From Sediminibacterium ginsengisoli (GTDB taxonomy: Bacteria; Bacteroidota; Bacteroidia; Chitinophagales; Chitinophagaceae): a stretch of 64,000 bases of DNA. Both the position numbers and the translations under genes were made by a program. Under the pieces are notes generated by a model that saw only the letters and a list, made by a program, of their open reading frames with translations, made no database searches and was not told the origin of the DNA. Within the stretch, counting starts at the first letter, position 1. Each line of letters starts with the position of its first letter. The stretch spans positions 1 through 64,000 of the forward strand of contig CAMBEQ010000008.1 of the NCBI GenBank assembly GCA_945865545.1, written 5' to 3'. This document shows, piece by piece, positions 51,168-60,371 of this stretch.

Positions 51168-52586
51168 ATGCAAAAAATTAATATTACTACTACTGTCACA
51201 AAAATGTTGGCAGACACATTTACCCCCGTAGGAATTTATCTCCGTTTAAGAGATCGATTCAGGGATACTATTTTATTAGAAAGCACCGATTCGCATGCTT
51301 CTGAAAACAGTTATTCTTTTATTGGGGTCAATGCAATTGGAGGAATTGAAATTTCTTCCTTCAATGAAATCGAGTACAAGTATCCCAATCAAGACCCAGA
51401 GAAAGAAGTGATTAAGGAGGTACATGCTGCACCTGATCGTATTTGGTCTTATATGCAACAATATGAAATGAATGGGTCCGAAGTTAAAGAAGCCGCTTTT
51501 GCACAAGGATTGTATGGATATACCGCCTATGATGCCATTCCTTTTTTTGACACGATTCAATTTAAAGAGGGAGTGCCATTAATTCCATTAATGCGTTATA
51601 GATTGTATCAGTATGTGATTGCTTTTAATCATTTCAAAGATGAAATTTATATATGTGAGAATCAATTAGCAGGTATTGTTTCAGAACACGAGGCTTTGGT
51701 ATCGTTTATTAAAAGCAAAGATGTACCTCAATATCCTTTTTCCATAAAAGGCAATGAAACTTCAAACTTAACCGATGAGCAGTATAGAGAAGCCGTAAAA
51801 AAAGGCATTCAACACTGTATGAGAGGGGATGTATTCCAAATAGTGTTAAGTAGGCGTTTTCAACAAAGTTTTCAAGGCGATGAATTCAATGTATACCGCA
51901 CTTTAAGAAATATTAATCCATCGCCGTATTTATTTTTCTTTGATTATGGCGATTATAAATTAATGGGTTCTTCACCAGAAGCACAAATCATTATTAAAAA
52001 TGGGAAAGCAGTGGTGCATCCCATTGCAGGTACTTTTAAAAGGAGTGGCGATGAGGCAACAGATATATTAATGACTCAAAAATTACTAGACGATCCAAAA
52101 GAAAATGCAGAACATGTGATGTTGGTGGATTTGGCAAGAAATGATTTAAGTAGGGTATGTAGCGAAGTGAAAGTGAAACAATACCGACAAGTGCACTATT
52201 ATAGTCATGTAATACATTTAGTAAGTGAGGTAGAGGGCAATGTGGCTAAGGGGTCTAATCCTTTTCAATTGGTTTCAAAAACTTTTCCAGCGGGCACTTT
52301 AAGTGGAGCGCCAAAATTTAAAGCCATGCAATTGATTGATTCCATAGAGCCTACTAAACGATCTTATTATGGAGGTTGTATTGGTTTTGTAGGTTTTGAT
52401 GGCTCATGCAATCAAGCAATCATGATTCGTACTTTTTTGAGTAAGCAAAATACACTCACTTACCAAGCGGGTGCTGGGGTAGTGGCGGCAAGTGTTCCAG
52501 AAAATGAATTGCAAGAAGTGAATAATAAATTAAACGCATTAAAAACTGCGATCGTATTGGCTGAGCAACTTCATCAACAGAAATAG
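51168..52586 (+). CDS. trpE: Anthranilate synthase component I
   Basis: 472 aa. With TrpG it converts chorismate and glutamine to anthranilate. The N-terminal part retains LLESTDSHASENSYSFIG, where the LLES segment normally forms part of the tryptophan feedback site. The chorismate-binding domain shows DVFQIVLSRRFQQSF, SPSPYLFFFDYG-type NPSPYLFFFDYGDYKLMGSSPE, HPIAGTFKRSGDEATD, DPKENAEHVMLVDLARND and FPAGTLSGAPKFKAMQLID. First structural gene of the complete trpEGDCFBA operon, behind the attenuator. Confidence 0.98.
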   Translation: MQKINITTTVTKMLADTFTPVGIYLRLRDRFRDTILLESTDSHASENSYSFIGVNAIGGIEISSFNEIEYKYPNQDPEKEVIKEVHAAPDRIWSYMQQYEMNGSEVKEAAFAQGLYGYTAYDAIPFFDTIQFKEGVPLIPLMRYRLYQYVIAFNHFKDEIYICENQLAGIVSEHEALVSFIKSKDVPQYPFSIKGNETSNLTDEQYREAVKKGIQHCMRGDVFQIVLSRRFQQSFQGDEFNVYRTLRNINPSPYLFFFDYGDYKLMGSSPEAQIIIKNGKAVVHPIAGTFKRSGDEATDILMTQKLLDDPKENAEHVMLVDLARNDLSRVCSEVKVKQYRQVHYYSHVIHLVSEVEGNVAKGSNPFQLVSKTFPAGTLSGAPKFKAMQLIDSIEPTKRSYYGGCIGFVGFDGSCNQAIMIRTFLSKQNTLTYQAGAGVVAASVPENELQEVNNKLNALKTAIVLAEQLHQQK

Positions 52587-52589
52587 AAA

Positions 52590-53168
52590 ATGGAAAAAAT
52601 GAAAATATTAGTATTTGATAATTATGATTCTTTCACCTATAATTTAGTGCAATTGATAAAAGAAATTGCTCCAAAAGCGACTGTGGAAGTATTTCGTAAT
52701 GATGAAATTGATTTGGGAGAGATAAAAAATTATGATAAAATTTTATTATCCCCTGGACCGGGTTTGCCGGCAGAATCGGGATTATTATTGCCATTAATTA
52801 AAGAATATGCTTCTACTAAATCTATTTTTGGTGTTTGCCTTGGGCAACAAGCTATAGGAGAAAGTTTTGGAGCAAAGCTTACTAATTTATCACAAGTGTA
52901 TCATGGAATAGCTACCCCTATCCATTTAACCAATCCCTCTGATTTATTTGAAGGGTTGCCGGCTCAATTTGAAGTAGGTCGTTACCACAGTTGGGTCGTA
53001 GATGAAAAAGATTTTCCATCAGACTTAATAATCACTTCTAAGGATGACAAGGGGTATATCATGTCCTTAGAGCATACAACTTATGATGTACAGGGAGTAC
53101 AATTTCATCCGGAGAGTGTTTTAACGCCTAATGGAGCAAAGATTATAACAAACTGGCTAAAGAAATAA
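52590..53168 (+). CDS. trpG: Anthranilate synthase component II (glutamine amidotransferase)
   Basis: 192 aa class I glutamine amidotransferase delivering ammonia to TrpE. Visible are LVFDNYDSFTYNLVQ at the start, LLSPGPGLPAESG, the nucleophile Cys in FGVCLGQQAIGESFG, and the His/Glu pair in VQFHPESVLTPNG. The start is 3 nt past the trpE stop; an alternative ATG three codons later is possible. It is a stand-alone domain, not fused to TrpD or TrpE. A pabA-like shared role cannot be excluded. Confidence 0.96.
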   Translation: MEKMKILVFDNYDSFTYNLVQLIKEIAPKATVEVFRNDEIDLGEIKNYDKILLSPGPGLPAESGLLLPLIKEYASTKSIFGVCLGQQAIGESFGAKLTNLSQVYHGIATPIHLTNPSDLFEGLPAQFEVGRYHSWVVDEKDFPSDLIITSKDDKGYIMSLEHTTYDVQGVQFHPESVLTPNGAKIITNWLKK

Positions 53169-53170
53169 AG

Positions 53171-54163
53171 ATGAAAAAATTATTACAATATTTATTTGAG
53201 CATAAAACTTTAAGTCGCGAACAAGCGAAGGAAGTACTTGTTCAAATCTCTCAAGGGGTATACAACGAACATGAAATCACTTCTTTTGTGACGGTGTATT
53301 TAATGCGTAGTATTACCATTGATGAGTTAATGGGTTTTAGGGATGCATTACTTTCTTTGGCAGTGAAAGTGAATATAGGTGTTGAAAATACCATTGACAT
53401 TGTAGGAACAGGCGGCGACGGTAAAGACACATTTAACATATCCACTTTGGCTTGCTTTATTGTAGCCGGCGCAGGGCAACCTGTCGTAAAACATGGTAAC
53501 TATGGGGCTTCTAGCGTGAGTGGTGCTTCCAATGTGATGGAACAATTGGGGTATCAATTTAAAAATGAAGAAGAGGCTTTGTCTAGAGAAGTAAAAGAAG
53601 CCGGTATTTGTTTTTTACATGCACCACTATTTCACCCGGCATTAAAAACGGTGGGACCTATCAGAAGAAATATTGGGGTACGTACTTTTTTTAATATGCT
53701 AGGTCCTATTGTCAATCCGGCGCAACCAAGATATCAATTGATTGGGGTGTATAATTTAGAAATGGCGAGAATATATAATTATGTATTGCAAACCTTGGGA
53801 AAAGATTTTACGCTGATTCATAGTTTGGATGGTTATGATGAAATTGCGCTTACTACAGATACCAAAGTAATTACCAATAAAGGAGAGTACATTATGACGC
53901 CTTATCAATTAGGGAAGAAAAAAGTATTTAGTGAGGAATTGCATGGGGGCAAAACAGTGGAAGAGGCGGCTAATATTTTTAAAAATATTATTCAAGGCAA
54001 AGGTACTTGGTCACAAAATGCAGTGGTATTGTCCAATGCGGCCATGGCATTATTTGTAACGGGGCAATATGAAAATTATGATTTGGCTTTTCAGGCGGCA
54101 GTAAAAAGTTTAGAATCGGGCGCTGCCAATACTTGTTTACAAAAATTAATAAGTTTACAATGA
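53171..54163 (+). CDS. trpD: Anthranilate phosphoribosyltransferase
   Basis: 330 aa. Transfers phosphoribose from PRPP to anthranilate. The PRPP-binding signature IVGTGGDGKDTFNIST is clear, followed by VKHGNYGASSVSGASNVMEQLG, FLHAPLFHPALKTVGPIRRNIGVRTFFNMLGPIVNP and HSLDGYDEIALT with Mg-binding acidic residues. Begins 2 nt after trpG and overlaps trpC through ATGA. Confidence 0.98.
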   Translation: MKKLLQYLFEHKTLSREQAKEVLVQISQGVYNEHEITSFVTVYLMRSITIDELMGFRDALLSLAVKVNIGVENTIDIVGTGGDGKDTFNISTLACFIVAGAGQPVVKHGNYGASSVSGASNVMEQLGYQFKNEEEALSREVKEAGICFLHAPLFHPALKTVGPIRRNIGVRTFFNMLGPIVNPAQPRYQLIGVYNLEMARIYNYVLQTLGKDFTLIHSLDGYDEIALTTDTKVITNKGEYIMTPYQLGKKKVFSEELHGGKTVEEAANIFKNIIQGKGTWSQNAVVLSNAAMALFVTGQYENYDLAFQAAVKSLESGAANTCLQKLISLQ

Positions 54164-54963
54164 GCACGAATATTTTAGCAACCATTGTTGCTCAAAAATT
54201 TATCGAAGTAGCAGCACGAAAGAAGCAAATAAGCATAGCGCAATTAGAAGCCATGCCCTTTTTTGCTCAAAAATCTTATTCTTTACAAGCAAATTTATTA
54301 GATCCAACCAAAACCAATATCATTGCCGAATTTAAAAGAAAGTCTCCTTCCAAAGGGATTATCAATGATACCGCAAGCGTTTGGGAAGTTACTAATGCTT
54401 ATGCGCATTATGGAGCAGCCGGCATTTCCGTTTTAACCGATATGGATTTTTTTGGAGGTAGCTTGACCGATTTATCCATGGCTGTAAAAAATGAAGTCCC
54501 TGTTTTAAGAAAAGAGTTTATTATAGACGAGTATCAACTTATAGAAGCTAAGGCTTATGGGGCATCGGTTATTTTACTAATAGCCAGTTGCTTGACTCCT
54601 GCCGTGACCAAATTATTGGCTGGTACCGCTAAAGAATTAGGTATGGAAGTATTATTAGAGCTTCACGATGAAACCGAACTAGGTCATATTTGTGAGGAGG
54701 TAGATTTTGTAGGCATTAATAATAGAAGTTTGAAATCTTTCGAAGTGAATATTGAACATTCCTTAAATTTAAGAAGCCAGGTTCCAAAAAATAAATTAAG
54801 TATTGCAGAAAGCGGTATTTATGATTTAGCCACTTATCAGCTTTTGAAGCAGGAAGGATTTGATGGGTTTTTAATGGGGGAGTATTTTATGAAACAGGCT
54901 AGTCCTGCAAAAGCCTTTGAAGCATTTGCAAGTGCCATTAAAACTGGAAAGGATGAAGCTTAA
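54160..54963 (+). CDS. trpC: Indole-3-glycerol phosphate synthase
   Basis: 267 aa from the ATG at 54160, which overlaps the trpD stop as ATGA and is preferred over the tracked upstream codon. TIM barrel that closes the indole ring. Landmarks are IIAEFKRKSPSKGIIND with the catalytic Lys, AGISVLTDMDFFGGSLTDL, VPVLRKEFIIDEYQLIEAKAYGA, LLELHDETELG, VGINNRSLKSFEV and SIAESGI. It is monofunctional, unlike the TrpC-TrpF fusion of E. coli. Confidence 0.97.
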   Translation: MSTNILATIVAQKFIEVAARKKQISIAQLEAMPFFAQKSYSLQANLLDPTKTNIIAEFKRKSPSKGIINDTASVWEVTNAYAHYGAAGISVLTDMDFFGGSLTDLSMAVKNEVPVLRKEFIIDEYQLIEAKAYGASVILLIASCLTPAVTKLLAGTAKELGMEVLLELHDETELGHICEEVDFVGINNRSLKSFEVNIEHSLNLRSQVPKNKLSIAESGIYDLATYQLLKQEGFDGFLMGEYFMKQASPAKAFEAFASAIKTGKDEA

Positions 54964-55579
54964 AGTATGTGGCATTACTCAAATAGAACAAGCCCAGGCA
55001 TTAGATTCCATGGGTGTAAATTATATTGGATTCATTTTTTATGCTGCGTCTAAGCGATATGTATTGTCTGCCATGACGATGGAGCAATTGGCAGCTTTTA
55101 AGCCAGTGCATGCAAAAAAAGTGGGCGTATTTGTGAATGAATCTATGGAGAAAATTTTGGAAATAGTAAAAACAGCTGGTTTAGATATGGTACAATTGCA
55201 TGGCGATGAAACGGTAGATTATTGTGAAAGCTTGAATCAGTTAGTGCCCGTTATAAAAGTGTTTAGAATTGGCAATGCCTTGCCAAATTATACTGCTTAT
55301 GATAATGCGGCTGCTTATTATTTGTTTGATACAGACAGTGCGCTGTATGGTGGAACAGGGCAACACTTTAATTGGGAAATTATTAAAAACGAGCATTTCA
55401 ATAAGCCCTATTTTCTAAGTGGAGGTATTGGTGCCAATGATGTGCAGGGGATTGAGGTGATGTGTAAAACCAAGGCGGGAAAAAATTTGGCAGCGATTGA
55501 TATTAATAGTCAGTTTGAAACAAGCCCAGGCATAAAAAAATTAGAAAAAATTAAAACATTTATAGATGCAATCATTTAG
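54953..55579 (+). CDS. trpF: Phosphoribosylanthranilate isomerase
   Basis: 208 aa from the ATG at 54953 (MKLKVCGITQ), overlapping trpC by 11 nt; the tracked start is 12 codons too early. The general-base Cys lies in KVCGITQIEQAQALD, followed by NYIGFIFYAASKRYV, VGVFVNESMEKILEI, DMVQLHGDETVDYC and YFLSGGIGANDV; the general-acid Asp lies in YLFDTDSALYGGTGQHFNW. Since both trpF and hisA are present, neither must serve both pathways, unlike the PriA situation of actinobacteria. Confidence 0.97.
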   Translation: MKLKVCGITQIEQAQALDSMGVNYIGFIFYAASKRYVLSAMTMEQLAAFKPVHAKKVGVFVNESMEKILEIVKTAGLDMVQLHGDETVDYCESLNQLVPVIKVFRIGNALPNYTAYDNAAAYYLFDTDSALYGGTGQHFNWEIIKNEHFNKPYFLSGGIGANDVQGIEVMCKTKAGKNLAAIDINSQFETSPGIKKLEKIKTFIDAII

Positions 55580-56765
55580 CACAATAAACAATTATCAAAA
55601 TCCTTCAGAGGAAGGCTATTATGGTGAATTTGGAGGTGCCTATATTCCCGAGATGTTGTATGGCAATGTGGAAACCTTAAGAAAACAGTATTTGCAAATT
55701 ATGCAGGATCCTATTTTTCAAACCGAATTTCAACAACTCTTAAAAGACTATGTAGGAAGACCCACTCCTTTATTTTTAGCCGAGCGTTTAAGTAAAGAAA
55801 TTGGAGCTACAATTTATTTAAAAAGAGAAGATTTATGCCATACGGGGGCACATAAAATAAATAACACCATTGGACAAATAATTTTAGCACAAAGATTGGG
55901 TAAGAAGAAAATTATTGCAGAAACTGGTGCAGGCCAACACGGTGTGGCAACGGCTACGGTTTGCGCTTTAAAAGGAATGGAATGTGTGGTGTATATGGGA
56001 GAGAAAGATATTGAAAGACAAGCGCCCAATGTAGCCCGTATGAAAATGTTGGGAGCTACAGTGATTCCTGCCGTTAGTGGTAGTAAGACATTGAAAGATG
56101 CCACCAATGAAGCCATTCGTGCTTGGATCAACGAGCCAATTGAAACACATTATATTATTGGTAGTGTGGTAGGACCGCATCCTTATCCAGATATGGTAGC
56201 CCGTTTTCAAAGTGTGATTAGTGAAGAAATAAGAAAGCAATTAAAAGAAAAAACCGGAACAGAGTTGCCTACGCATGTGGTAGCTTGCGTCGGTGGAGGC
56301 AGTAATGCAGCAGGTGCTTTTTATCATTTTTTAAATGAACCTACAGTAGAATTGGTCGCTGTAGAAGCAGCTGGTCATGGGGTAAATTCTGGTTTAAGTG
56401 CTGCCACCACTCAATTGGGTACACATGGTATTTTACATGGAAGTAAAAGTATTGTAATGCAAACCCAAGATGGTCAAGTAGTAGAGCCACATAGTATTTC
56501 TGCAGGGTTAGATTATCCAGGCATTGGACCACTCCACGCTTTTTTATATGAAAGCAAAAGAGGTACTTTTTTAAGTGCTACGGATGAAGAAGCTTTGGCT
56601 TCCGCCTTTCATCTTTCCAAAATTGAAGGCATTATCCCAGCATTAGAAACAGCCCATGCCTTTTCTGTGTTGCCAAAATTAAATTTAAAACCAACCGATG
56701 TGGTGGTAGTCTGTTTAAGCGGAAGAGGTGATAAAGATTTAGCCACCTATATGCAATATTTATAA
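55566..56765 (+). CDS. trpB: Tryptophan synthase beta subunit
   Basis: 399 aa PLP enzyme joining indole and serine. Visible are EGYYGEFGGAYIPEML at the start, GRPTPLFLAERLS, LKREDLCHTGAHKINN with the PLP lysine, AETGAGQHGVATATVCAL, VACVGGGSNAAGAFYHF (phosphate-binding) and the C-terminal VVVCLSGRGDKDLATYM. Overlaps the end of trpF by 14 nt. This is the trpB1 type that works with TrpA. Confidence 0.98.
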   Translation: MQSFSTINNYQNPSEEGYYGEFGGAYIPEMLYGNVETLRKQYLQIMQDPIFQTEFQQLLKDYVGRPTPLFLAERLSKEIGATIYLKREDLCHTGAHKINNTIGQIILAQRLGKKKIIAETGAGQHGVATATVCALKGMECVVYMGEKDIERQAPNVARMKMLGATVIPAVSGSKTLKDATNEAIRAWINEPIETHYIIGSVVGPHPYPDMVARFQSVISEEIRKQLKEKTGTELPTHVVACVGGGSNAAGAFYHFLNEPTVELVAVEAAGHGVNSGLSAATTQLGTHGILHGSKSIVMQTQDGQVVEPHSISAGLDYPGIGPLHAFLYESKRGTFLSATDEEALASAFHLSKIEGIIPALETAHAFSVLPKLNLKPTDVVVVCLSGRGDKDLATYMQYL

Positions 56766-56783
56766 AGCGCAAACGAAATTATT

Positions 56784-57557
56784 ATGTCAAGGTTAGAACT
56801 ATTATTTAAAGAAAAGAAAGAACGCGTTTTAAATGTCTATTTTACTGCAGGCTATCCCAATTTAGATAGTACAGATAAAGTAATGTCCAGTTTGCAATCC
56901 AATGGTGCCAATATTATTGAAATAGGTATGCCCTATAGCGACCCTTTAGCAGATGGGGAAGTGATACAAACCAGTAGTATTAAGGCTTTATCCAATGGAA
57001 TGACCTTGACTGTTTTATTTAAGCAATTAGCCAATATGCGAAAAAGTATTCATATTCCTGTTATTTTAATGGGCTATATGAATCCGATTTTACAATATGG
57101 ATTTGAAGCATTTTGCAAAAAAGCAAAAGAAGTAGGGGTGGACGGATTAATTTTACCCGATTTGCCTTTATTTGAGTTCGAACAATTCTATGGGAAAGTT
57201 ATTAAACACAATGGGTTAGATTTTATTTTTTTAGTAACGCCAGAAACACCTCCGGAAAGAATAAAAAAATTAGACAGCTTAAGTTCTGGTTTTTTATATG
57301 CAGTAAGTTCCTCCGCAACTACTGGAAAAGATAAAGATTTTTCAAAAGTAGCCAGTTATTTAAAAGGCTTACAAAATATGCAATTGAAAAATCCAATTTT
57401 AGTAGGATTTGGTATAAAGGATAAAACTACTTTTGATATGGCCACTGCACATACCCAAGGAGCCATTATTGGATCAGCTTATATTCAGGTATTATCCAAA
57501 GGGGGAGATATAGAAGAAAGTACAAGACAGTTTTTAAATGGAGTATTAAGTATTTAA
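56784..57557 (+). CDS. trpA: Tryptophan synthase alpha subunit
   Basis: 257 aa TIM barrel that splits indole glycerol phosphate and channels indole to TrpB. Landmarks are YFTAGYPNLDST, IEIGMPYSDPLADGEVIQTSS with the catalytic Glu, ILMGYMNPILQYGFEAFC, DGLILPDLPLFEF with the catalytic Asp and FLVTPETPPERIKKL. Last trp gene; only 23 nt and no hairpin separate it from hisH. Confidence 0.98.
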   Translation: MSRLELLFKEKKERVLNVYFTAGYPNLDSTDKVMSSLQSNGANIIEIGMPYSDPLADGEVIQTSSIKALSNGMTLTVLFKQLANMRKSIHIPVILMGYMNPILQYGFEAFCKKAKEVGVDGLILPDLPLFEFEQFYGKVIKHNGLDFIFLVTPETPPERIKKLDSLSSGFLYAVSSSATTGKDKDFSKVASYLKGLQNMQLKNPILVGFGIKDKTTFDMATAHTQGAIIGSAYIQVLSKGGDIEESTRQFLNGVLSI

Positions 57558-57580
57558 CAACGAGGTTTATAAAATTTAAT

Positions 57581-58171
57581 ATGAAAACAGTTATCATACA
57601 ATACAATGCAGGAAATATTCAATCCGTTTTATACGCTTTGGAGCGATTGGGTGAGACTGCTTTGGTTACGGATGATGCCAATGAAATTAAAACTGCAGAT
57701 AAAGTGATATTTCCAGGGGTGGGCGAAGCCAGCACGGCGATGCAATATTTAAAAGAACGCAAGTTGGACCTGCTTATAAAAAATTTAGAACAACCAGTAT
57801 TGGGCATTTGTTTAGGCATGCAATTAATGTGCACCCATTCTACAGAAAATAATACCCCTTGTTTGGGTATTTTTGAAGAACAGGTAAAACAATTTAAACC
57901 ATTGGACGCCACTATTAAAGTGCCTCAAATAGGTTGGAATACGATTTCCAATTTGAAATCTATTTTATTTGAAGGAATTCCTGAAAATAGTTATGCGTAT
58001 TTTGTGCATGGCTATTATGCGGCTACGGGAGCGCATACGATCGCTACTACCAACTATGTAGAAGACTATAGCAGTGCTTTACAAAAAAATAATTTTTATG
58101 GGGTACAGTTTCATCCAGAAAAGTCGGCGCTCATAGGAGAGCAGCTCATTAAAAATTTTCTTGCACTTTAA
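57581..58171 (+). CDS. hisH: Imidazole glycerol phosphate synthase, glutaminase subunit
   Basis: 196 aa. Supplies ammonia to HisF. The oxyanion and nucleophile regions are FPGVGEASTAMQYL and LGICLGMQLMCTHSTEN (catalytic Cys), with the His/Glu pair in YGVQFHPEKSALIGEQLI. First gene of the second his block. Its closeness to trpA, with no promoter box matching TAnnTTTG in between, suggests transcription from the trp operon. Confidence 0.97.
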   Translation: MKTVIIQYNAGNIQSVLYALERLGETALVTDDANEIKTADKVIFPGVGEASTAMQYLKERKLDLLIKNLEQPVLGICLGMQLMCTHSTENNTPCLGIFEEQVKQFKPLDATIKVPQIGWNTISNLKSILFEGIPENSYAYFVHGYYAATGAHTIATTNYVEDYSSALQKNNFYGVQFHPEKSALIGEQLIKNFLAL

Positions 58172-58201
58172 TTATCAATCAAAAAAAATACAAAAACTTA
58201 A

Positions 58202-58921
58202 ATGCAAATTATTCCAGCTATAGATATTATAGAAGGTAAATGTGTTCGATTGACCGAAGGGGATTACGCGCAAAAGAAAATTTACAACGAAAATCCTTTA
58301 GAAGTGGCTAAGGCATTTGAAGGCATTGGTTTAATGCGTTTGCATTTGGTAGATTTAGACGGAGCCAAAGCTGGAGAAGTAGTGAATTGGAAAGTACTAG
58401 AAAAAATAGCCAATCAAACGCAGTTGAAAATTGATTTTGGAGGAGGTATTAAAACGGAAGCTACATTGAAAACAGTTTTAGATACTGGGGCTAAATATGC
58501 TACCATAGGAAGCTTAGCCGTAAAAAGCCCTGAAATTTTTCAAGAATGGATTGCCCGTTTTGGCGCTAAAGTTTTTATGTTAGGGGCAGATGTGTTCGAA
58601 GAAAAAATTGCTATTGGCGGTTGGTTAGAAAAAACCAATATCACAGTGTTTGATTTTATGAAATTGTATATGGGCAAAGGGGTAAAGCAAATTTTTTGTA
58701 CCGACATTCAAAAAGATGGGAAATTAGAAGGGCCTTCTATTGAATTGTATCAAAAAATACTGGAACAATTTCCAAGCTTACATTTAATTGCTAGTGGTGG
58801 GGTGAGTTCGTTAGATGATTTAATTGAATTAGAGGAAATAGGATGCAGTGCTGCTATTGTTGGGAAAGCCATTTATGAAAATAAAATAACCATTAACGAA
58901 TTAGCTAATTTTAATTTATAA
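58202..58921 (+). CDS. hisA: Phosphoribosylformimino-5-aminoimidazole carboxamide ribotide isomerase (ProFAR isomerase)
   Basis: 239 aa TIM barrel with the half-barrel repeat typical of HisA/HisF. Visible are [20 protein letters not shown] with catalytic Asp, [36 protein letters not shown] and [20 protein letters not shown] with the second catalytic Asp, then [13 protein letters not shown]. It shares its fold and chemistry with TrpF, which is encoded 3 kb upstream. Confidence 0.97.
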   Translation: MQIIPAIDIIEGKCVRLTEGDYAQKKIYNENPLEVAKAFEGIGLMRLHLVDLDGAKAGEVVNWKVLEKIANQTQLKIDFGGGIKTEATLKTVLDTGAKYATIGSLAVKSPEIFQEWIARFGAKVFMLGADVFEEKIAIGGWLEKTNITVFDFMKLYMGKGVKQIFCTDIQKDGKLEGPSIELYQKILEQFPSLHLIASGGVSSLDDLIELEEIGCSAAIVGKAIYENKITINELANFNL

Positions 58922-58922
58922 T

Positions 58923-59681
58923 ATGTTAACCAAACGCATTATACCTTGTTTAGATATTAAAGATGGCCGCACCGTTAAAGGGGTTAATTTTGAACAGTTG
59001 CGTGATGCAGGCGATCCTATTGAGTTAGCAGCATTGTATGCACAAGAGGGGGCAGACGAATTAGTTTTTTTAGACATCACTGCCACTATTGAAAAGCGCA
59101 AGACACTTAGCCAATTGGTCAATAAAATAGCGCACCGCATTAATATTCCCTTTACAGTAGGGGGCGGTATTAAAACCGAAGAAGATGTAAGTATTTTATT
59201 ACAAAATGGGGCAGATAAAATATCTATTAATTCGGCTGCATTTTTAGACCCAACCATTATTAATCGCTTTGCGAAAAATTTTGGAAGTCAATGTGTAGTT
59301 TTAGCAATAGATACAAAACTGGAAGCCGATGGAAATTGGTATGTGTATTTAAATGGCGGAAGGCAAAAAACAGACAGCTTGACAACGGAGTGGGCTAAAA
59401 AAGCAGTGGATTTAGGAGCGGGGGAAATATTACTTACATCCATGAACCACGATGGAACCAAACAAGGTTTTGCTTTGGATATAACAGCAACTTTATCTTC
59501 CCAATTAGCTGTACCTATAATTGCATCAGGTGGTGGTGGAACAGCAGCGCATTTTTATGATGTATTTACAACAGGAAAGGCAGATGCTGCTTTGGCAGCA
59601 AGTATATTTCATTACAAGGAAGTACCGATACCTGATTTAAAAAAATACCTACACCAAAAAGGAGTTTCCATAAGAATATAA
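58923..59681 (+). CDS. hisF: Imidazole glycerol phosphate synthase, cyclase subunit
   Basis: 252 aa. Uses ammonia from HisH to form imidazole glycerol phosphate and AICAR. Landmarks are [32 protein letters not shown] with catalytic Asp, [57 protein letters not shown] with the second Asp, and [18 protein letters not shown]. One base separates it from hisA. Confidence 0.98.
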   Translation: MLTKRIIPCLDIKDGRTVKGVNFEQLRDAGDPIELAALYAQEGADELVFLDITATIEKRKTLSQLVNKIAHRINIPFTVGGGIKTEEDVSILLQNGADKISINSAAFLDPTIINRFAKNFGSQCVVLAIDTKLEADGNWYVYLNGGRQKTDSLTTEWAKKAVDLGAGEILLTSMNHDGTKQGFALDITATLSSQLAVPIIASGGGGTAAHFYDVFTTGKADAALAASIFHYKEVPIPDLKKYLHQKGVSIRI

Positions 59682-59701
59682 AAAATAACAAAAAATAATT
59701 T

Positions 59702-60304
59702 ATGAATATCAATTTTACAAAATATGCAGATGGTTTAGTACCTGCTATTGTTCAAGATGCCGATACGAAAACAGTATTGATGCTTGGATTTATGAATCAA
59801 GCAGCGGTGGAGGCTACTATCGAAAATAAAAAAGTAACTTTTTACAGTCGTTCCAAAAATAGATTATGGACCAAGGGCGAAGAAAGCGGAAACTTTTTAC
59901 AATATATAAGTATGTCCGTAGATTGCGATCAAGACAGTTTATTAATACTTGCCCATCCAGTAGGCCCAGTTTGCCATACTGGAAGCGATACCTGTTGGGG
60001 CAGTGAGAATATAAAAGACAATACCGCATTTTTAAATCAATTAGAGCAGGTCATTGCACAAAGAAAAACTGCTGCTCCAGAAAGTTCTTATGTGGCATCT
60101 CTTTTTGCAAAGGGGGTTAACAAAATAGCTCAAAAAGTAGGGGAAGAGGCAGTAGAAATGGTGATTGAGTCAAAAGACAATAACGACAGCTTATTTTTGG
60201 AGGAATCGGCCGATTTATTGTTCCATTATTTAATACTTTTACAGGCAAAAGGCTTTGAATTAGCGGATGTGGTAAAAGTTTTGCAGAAAAGACATAAGGC
60301 CTAA
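59702..60304 (+). CDS. hisIE: Bifunctional phosphoribosyl-AMP cyclohydrolase / phosphoribosyl-ATP diphosphatase
   Basis: 200 aa fusion. The HisI part (residues 1-115) contains MLGFMNQAAVEATIENKKVTFYSRSKNRLWTKGE and the zinc/metal region SVDCDQDSLLILAHPVGPVCHTGSDTC. The HisE part (115-200) has FAKGVNKIAQKVGEEAVEMVIES and ESADLLFHYLILLQ, the MazG-like metal-binding helices. It completes the pathway: all ten histidine activities are now covered by hisG, D, C, B, H, A, F and IE. Confidence 0.98.
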   Translation: MNINFTKYADGLVPAIVQDADTKTVLMLGFMNQAAVEATIENKKVTFYSRSKNRLWTKGEESGNFLQYISMSVDCDQDSLLILAHPVGPVCHTGSDTCWGSENIKDNTAFLNQLEQVIAQRKTAAPESSYVASLFAKGVNKIAQKVGEEAVEMVIESKDNNDSLFLEESADLLFHYLILLQAKGFELADVVKVLQKRHKA

Positions 60305-60371
60305 GCAATAAATCTTTATATTTAATCTTATATTTCGAAAATTTTTTAAAATATCATTCAAAAAATAAATT

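Noticed and set aside
54133-54159. Upstream start of trpC in the ORF track
   Set aside because: The ATG at 54160 forms the usual ATGA overlap with trpD, and the earlier codons lie in the trpD end without homology.
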